Assembly (NCBI GenBank): GCA_002684575.1
Contig: NYVP01000014.1
Coordinates: 39,247 to 48,107 of the forward strand
DNA: 8,861 bases
From: Verrucomicrobiales bacterium
Lineage (GTDB): Bacteria > Verrucomicrobiota > Verrucomicrobiia > Verrucomicrobiales > DEV007
Reading direction: 5' to 3'
Position numbers and translations under genes: made by a program. This document shows positions 7,038 to 8,861 of this stretch, in pieces (the first letter of the stretch is position 1; each line of letters starts with the position of its first letter). The notes beneath the pieces were generated by a model that did not search any database, was not told where the DNA came from, and saw nothing but the letters and a program-made list of their open reading frames with translations.

Positions 7038-7067
7038 ACTCTAATCTGCGAGTAAAAACTTATTCAA
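7038..7067 (-). promoter_or_regulatory. Weak candidate promoter for the oxidoreductase gene
   Basis: On the minus strand TTGAAT (7067-7062) and TAGAGT (7043-7038) are 18 bp apart and about 20 bp before the gene start. The -10 box matches consensus at only 4 of 6 bases and the spacing is long. It shares the TTGAA core seen at the other promoters here. Confidence 0.25.
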
Positions 7068-7087
7068 AAATGTTCTGAATGCATAAT

Positions 7088-7115
7088 TTGAAGTTGTGAT
7101 CAAAGAGACTATGAT
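7088..7115 (+). promoter_or_regulatory. Putative trpC promoter
   Basis: TTGAAG (7088-7093) and TATGAT (7110-7115) are spaced by 16 bp. The transcript would start near 7122, leaving a leader of roughly 10 bases before the ATG at 7132. That leaves no room for a trp leader peptide or attenuator, so control by attenuation at this gene is unlikely. Confidence 0.5.
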
Positions 7116-7131
7116 TTAGACCACAAACCTT

Positions 7132-7920
7132 ATGTCTGATAAGTTAGCTGAAATCATAGCCCATAAGAAAAAAGAAATAGAACCTCTATTACTTAGAGCA
7201 GATAAATTGCGTTATGCAGCACTCGAGAGAAATGAATTTCGCTCTCTTGCATCAGCTATTGATTTGGGTGGTGAAAAGTTAGGTTTGATAGCAGAAGTCA
7301 AGAAATCTTCTCCTTCTGCTGGAATTATTGCCGAAGATTTTGATCCTGTAATGCAGGCAAAAAAATATGCTTCAGCGGGAGCCAGTGCTATTTCTGTGTT
7401 AACAGATGAAAAATATTTTGGCGGAAGGCTCGAATATCTTGTGAAAATCAGACAGGAGGTTGAGGTGCCTGTTCTAAGGAAAGATTTTATTGTTGATGAG
7501 GCTCAAATTTACGAAGCTTCTGTTGCGGGTGCTGATGCTATTCTTTTAATTGTCGCTGCTTTAGATCAGGACGACCTTAAAAGACTCCTTGATTGCGCTT
7601 TTACCTATCAACTTGAAGTGCTTATGGAGGTACACGATCTCAGAGAGTTGGAAAGGGCTCTAGAGACAGATGTCCAAATTATAGGGGTAAATAATCGAAA
7701 CTTAAAAACATTTGAAGTAGATCTTAAAAATACTGAAAAGATCAGTGAAGAGGTTCCAGAAGATATTTATTTTATAAGTGAGAGTGGCATTAAAACTCCT
7801 GAAGATGCTGCACTAGTGGCTGGTTGGGGAGCTGATGCTGTTTTGGTGGGTGAGAGTCTTATGCGCGCAGATGATGTCAATGTGGCTGTGAATGATATCA
7901 TGAATTCCATGCCAAACTAG
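7132..7920 (+). CDS. trpC: TrpC, indole-3-glycerol phosphate synthase
   Basis: TrpC closes the indole ring by decarboxylating and cyclising carboxyphenylamino-deoxyribulose phosphate, the fourth step from chorismate to tryptophan, in the cytoplasm. The 262-residue product is a full-length single-domain (beta/alpha)8 barrel with all active-site motifs: AEVKKSSPS at 54-62 (catalytic Lys57), SVLTDEKYFGG at 88-98, LRKDFIVD at 115-122 (Lys117), LMEVHD near 164-169 (Glu166), IGVNNRNLKTFEVD at 184-197, SESGI at 216-220 (phosphate site) and VLVGESLMR near the end. There is no fused TrpF domain. It stands alone: the neighbours are an exported oxidoreductase gene (divergent) and a penicillin-binding protein gene (convergent), so it is outside any trp operon. 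The start is fixed by the usual N-terminus and nearby promoter; no Shine-Dalgarno is present. Its TAG overlaps the neighbour's stop codon. Confidence 0.97.
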   Translation: MSDKLAEIIAHKKKEIEPLLLRADKLRYAALERNEFRSLASAIDLGGEKLGLIAEVKKSSPSAGIIAEDFDPVMQAKKYASAGASAISVLTDEKYFGGRLEYLVKIRQEVEVPVLRKDFIVDEAQIYEASVAGADAILLIVAALDQDDLKRLLDCAFTYQLEVLMEVHDLRELERALETDVQIIGVNNRNLKTFEVDLKNTEKISEEVPEDIYFISESGIKTPEDAALVAGWGADAVLVGESLMRADDVNVAVNDIMNSMPN

Positions 7921-8861
7921 TTGGGTTGAAAAAGTCTTTTTAGTACTTTTAATCCTTTCTGTTTTTTCTCTGGATTTTTCCCAAGTATCAAATGCCTATG
8001 CCCTAGACATTGGAGTCTGGGTTTTGAGTCATAAGGTATTTTATCAAGATAGTGATTTTGATTTTGTACACACTCTGAGGATGCTATTTTGCCAGTTGTA
8101 CGACAAAGATTGAATTCAGCCATTGGGACTGGAGGAACCAATTGTCCCCCGGCATATCCAAGTTTTTCACATTCTTTCATGATAGCCGTCCAAATTGGCA
8201 ATGCGATATTGCTTCCATATGCATTAGTGTGAATAGTTTTGGGCTGATCAAATCCAACCCAAATACCACAAGTCACTTTGCTCGAGAAGCCTATGAACCA
8301 CGTATCTTTTGAGTCATTAGTCGTGCCTGTTTTTCCTCCTGCCTGCTTGGCATAACCCAAAGTTCTTGCTCTTGCTCCAGTTCCTTCCTTAGACATTACT
8401 TTTTCTAGGGCCATACAAGTCATTACTGAGGCATTAGTTGGTACGGCCTGATAGGTTTGCGCTGCCGAACGATAAAAGGTTTCCCCAGTACTATTTTGAA
8501 TTGAAAGTATTGTAAATGGAGGTGCTCTCCTGCCGTAATTAGGAAAAACAGTATAAGCACTAGTAATAGTTCTAAGGTCTGATTCTATATTACCCAAAAA
8601 TATTTGAGGGTTTGAATCTAATATTTTTATTCCTACTTTCTCTGCGGTTATTTTTATATTTTCGATACCTGCAATTTTACCAACTCTAACGGACATAGTA
8701 TTCCTAGATTTATAGAGTCCGAAGTCAGCGCTTTGAAAACCATATGACCGATTGTCATGGTTTTTTGGAGTCCAACTTATATTAGAATGCTTTATCTCAC
8801 CCTGTTCTATTGCTTGATCACTAATCAAGGATCCCGGCATTAAGCCTTTCTCAAATGCTGT
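7917..8861 (-). CDS. PBP1A-like class A penicillin-binding protein (C-terminal part)
   Basis: The frame is open to the right edge, so the 5' part is outside the window; the ATG at 8840 is internal. The visible 314 codons begin TAFEKGLMPGSLISDQ and continue to ISWTPKNHDNRSYG, a typical PBP1A stretch just after the catalytic SxxK serine, which lies off-window. The second motif SxN appears as SRNTMSV and the third as GGKTGTTNDSKDTWFIGFS (KTG). This is the transpeptidase domain that cross-links peptidoglycan outside the inner membrane; in class A proteins a glycosyltransferase domain and one membrane anchor precede it. After the barrel-like end (ALPIWTAIM) there is a tail of about 80 residues with three Cys (LCRTTG, SECVQ, LQCLGH) and a basic end, common in PBP1A-type proteins. 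The lack of the N-terminal half leaves a monofunctional transpeptidase possible but unlikely. Its TAG stop is shared with trpC through CTAG at 7917-7920. Confidence 0.92.
   Translation of the reverse strand, partial: TAFEKGLMPGSLISDQAIEQGEIKHSNISWTPKNHDNRSYGFQSADFGLYKSRNTMSVRVGKIAGIENIKITAEKVGIKILDSNPQIFLGNIESDLRTITSAYTVFPNYGRRAPPFTILSIQNSTGETFYRSAAQTYQAVPTNASVMTCMALEKVMSKEGTGARARTLGYAKQAGGKTGTTNDSKDTWFIGFSSKVTCGIWVGFDQPKTIHTNAYGSNIALPIWTAIMKECEKLGYAGGQLVPPVPMAEFNLCRTTGKIASSECVQNQNHYLDKIPYDSKPRLQCLGHRHLILGKNPEKKQKGLKVLKRLFQPN

Noticed and set aside
1..8861. A new defence, mobile or biosynthetic gene system
   Set aside because: All genes belong to known families with core or common roles, gene directions change often, and there are no repeats, toxin-antitoxin pairs or mobile-element marks.

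Overview
The window is an AT-rich stretch of bacterial chromosome carrying mostly housekeeping genes on both strands. No plasmid, phage, transposon or CRISPR signal was seen. The best guess for the host is the PVC group, most likely a marine-type Verrucomicrobiota. This rests on a RecA with a lysine-rich N-terminal extension, a Tat-exported Gfo/Idh/MocA-like oxidoreductase of the kind expanded in Verrucomicrobia and Planctomycetes, and a lone PulF/GspF-type membrane protein. It is inference from family habits, not a phylogenetic result.

Layout, left to right. The first 62 bases hold the very start of purT (minus strand), cut by the window edge. After a short intergenic stretch comes a clear intrinsic terminator, then recA (minus) with a promoter that contains an exact inverted repeat in the right place for an SOS-type operator. 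Upstream of recA lies a short type II secretion F-domain gene (minus), divergent from ribD (plus). ribD converges on a PanB-like gene (minus), which sits 30 bp behind prmA (minus). tRNA-Gly(GCC) lies upstream of prmA on the same strand with no terminator between, so tRNA, prmA and the PanB-like gene may form one transcription unit. Next is a Gfo/Idh/MocA-family gene (minus) broken by one in-frame TAA. It is divergent from trpC (plus). trpC converges on the C-terminal half of a class A penicillin-binding protein (minus), which runs off the right edge; the two stop codons overlap in a shared CTAG.

Functionally the genes belong to separate core pathways: purine synthesis (PurT), recombination and SOS (RecA), riboflavin (RibD), ribosomal protein methylation (PrmA), tryptophan (TrpC) and peptidoglycan (PBP1A-like). 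I see no new multi-gene system. The points most worth a second look are the PanB-like protein, which has lost most catalytic residues of true PanB while keeping the fold signature; the single nonsense codon in the exported oxidoreductase; the palindrome in the recA promoter; and the absence of Shine-Dalgarno sequences before every gene start that can be seen, several of which appear to have very short leaders.
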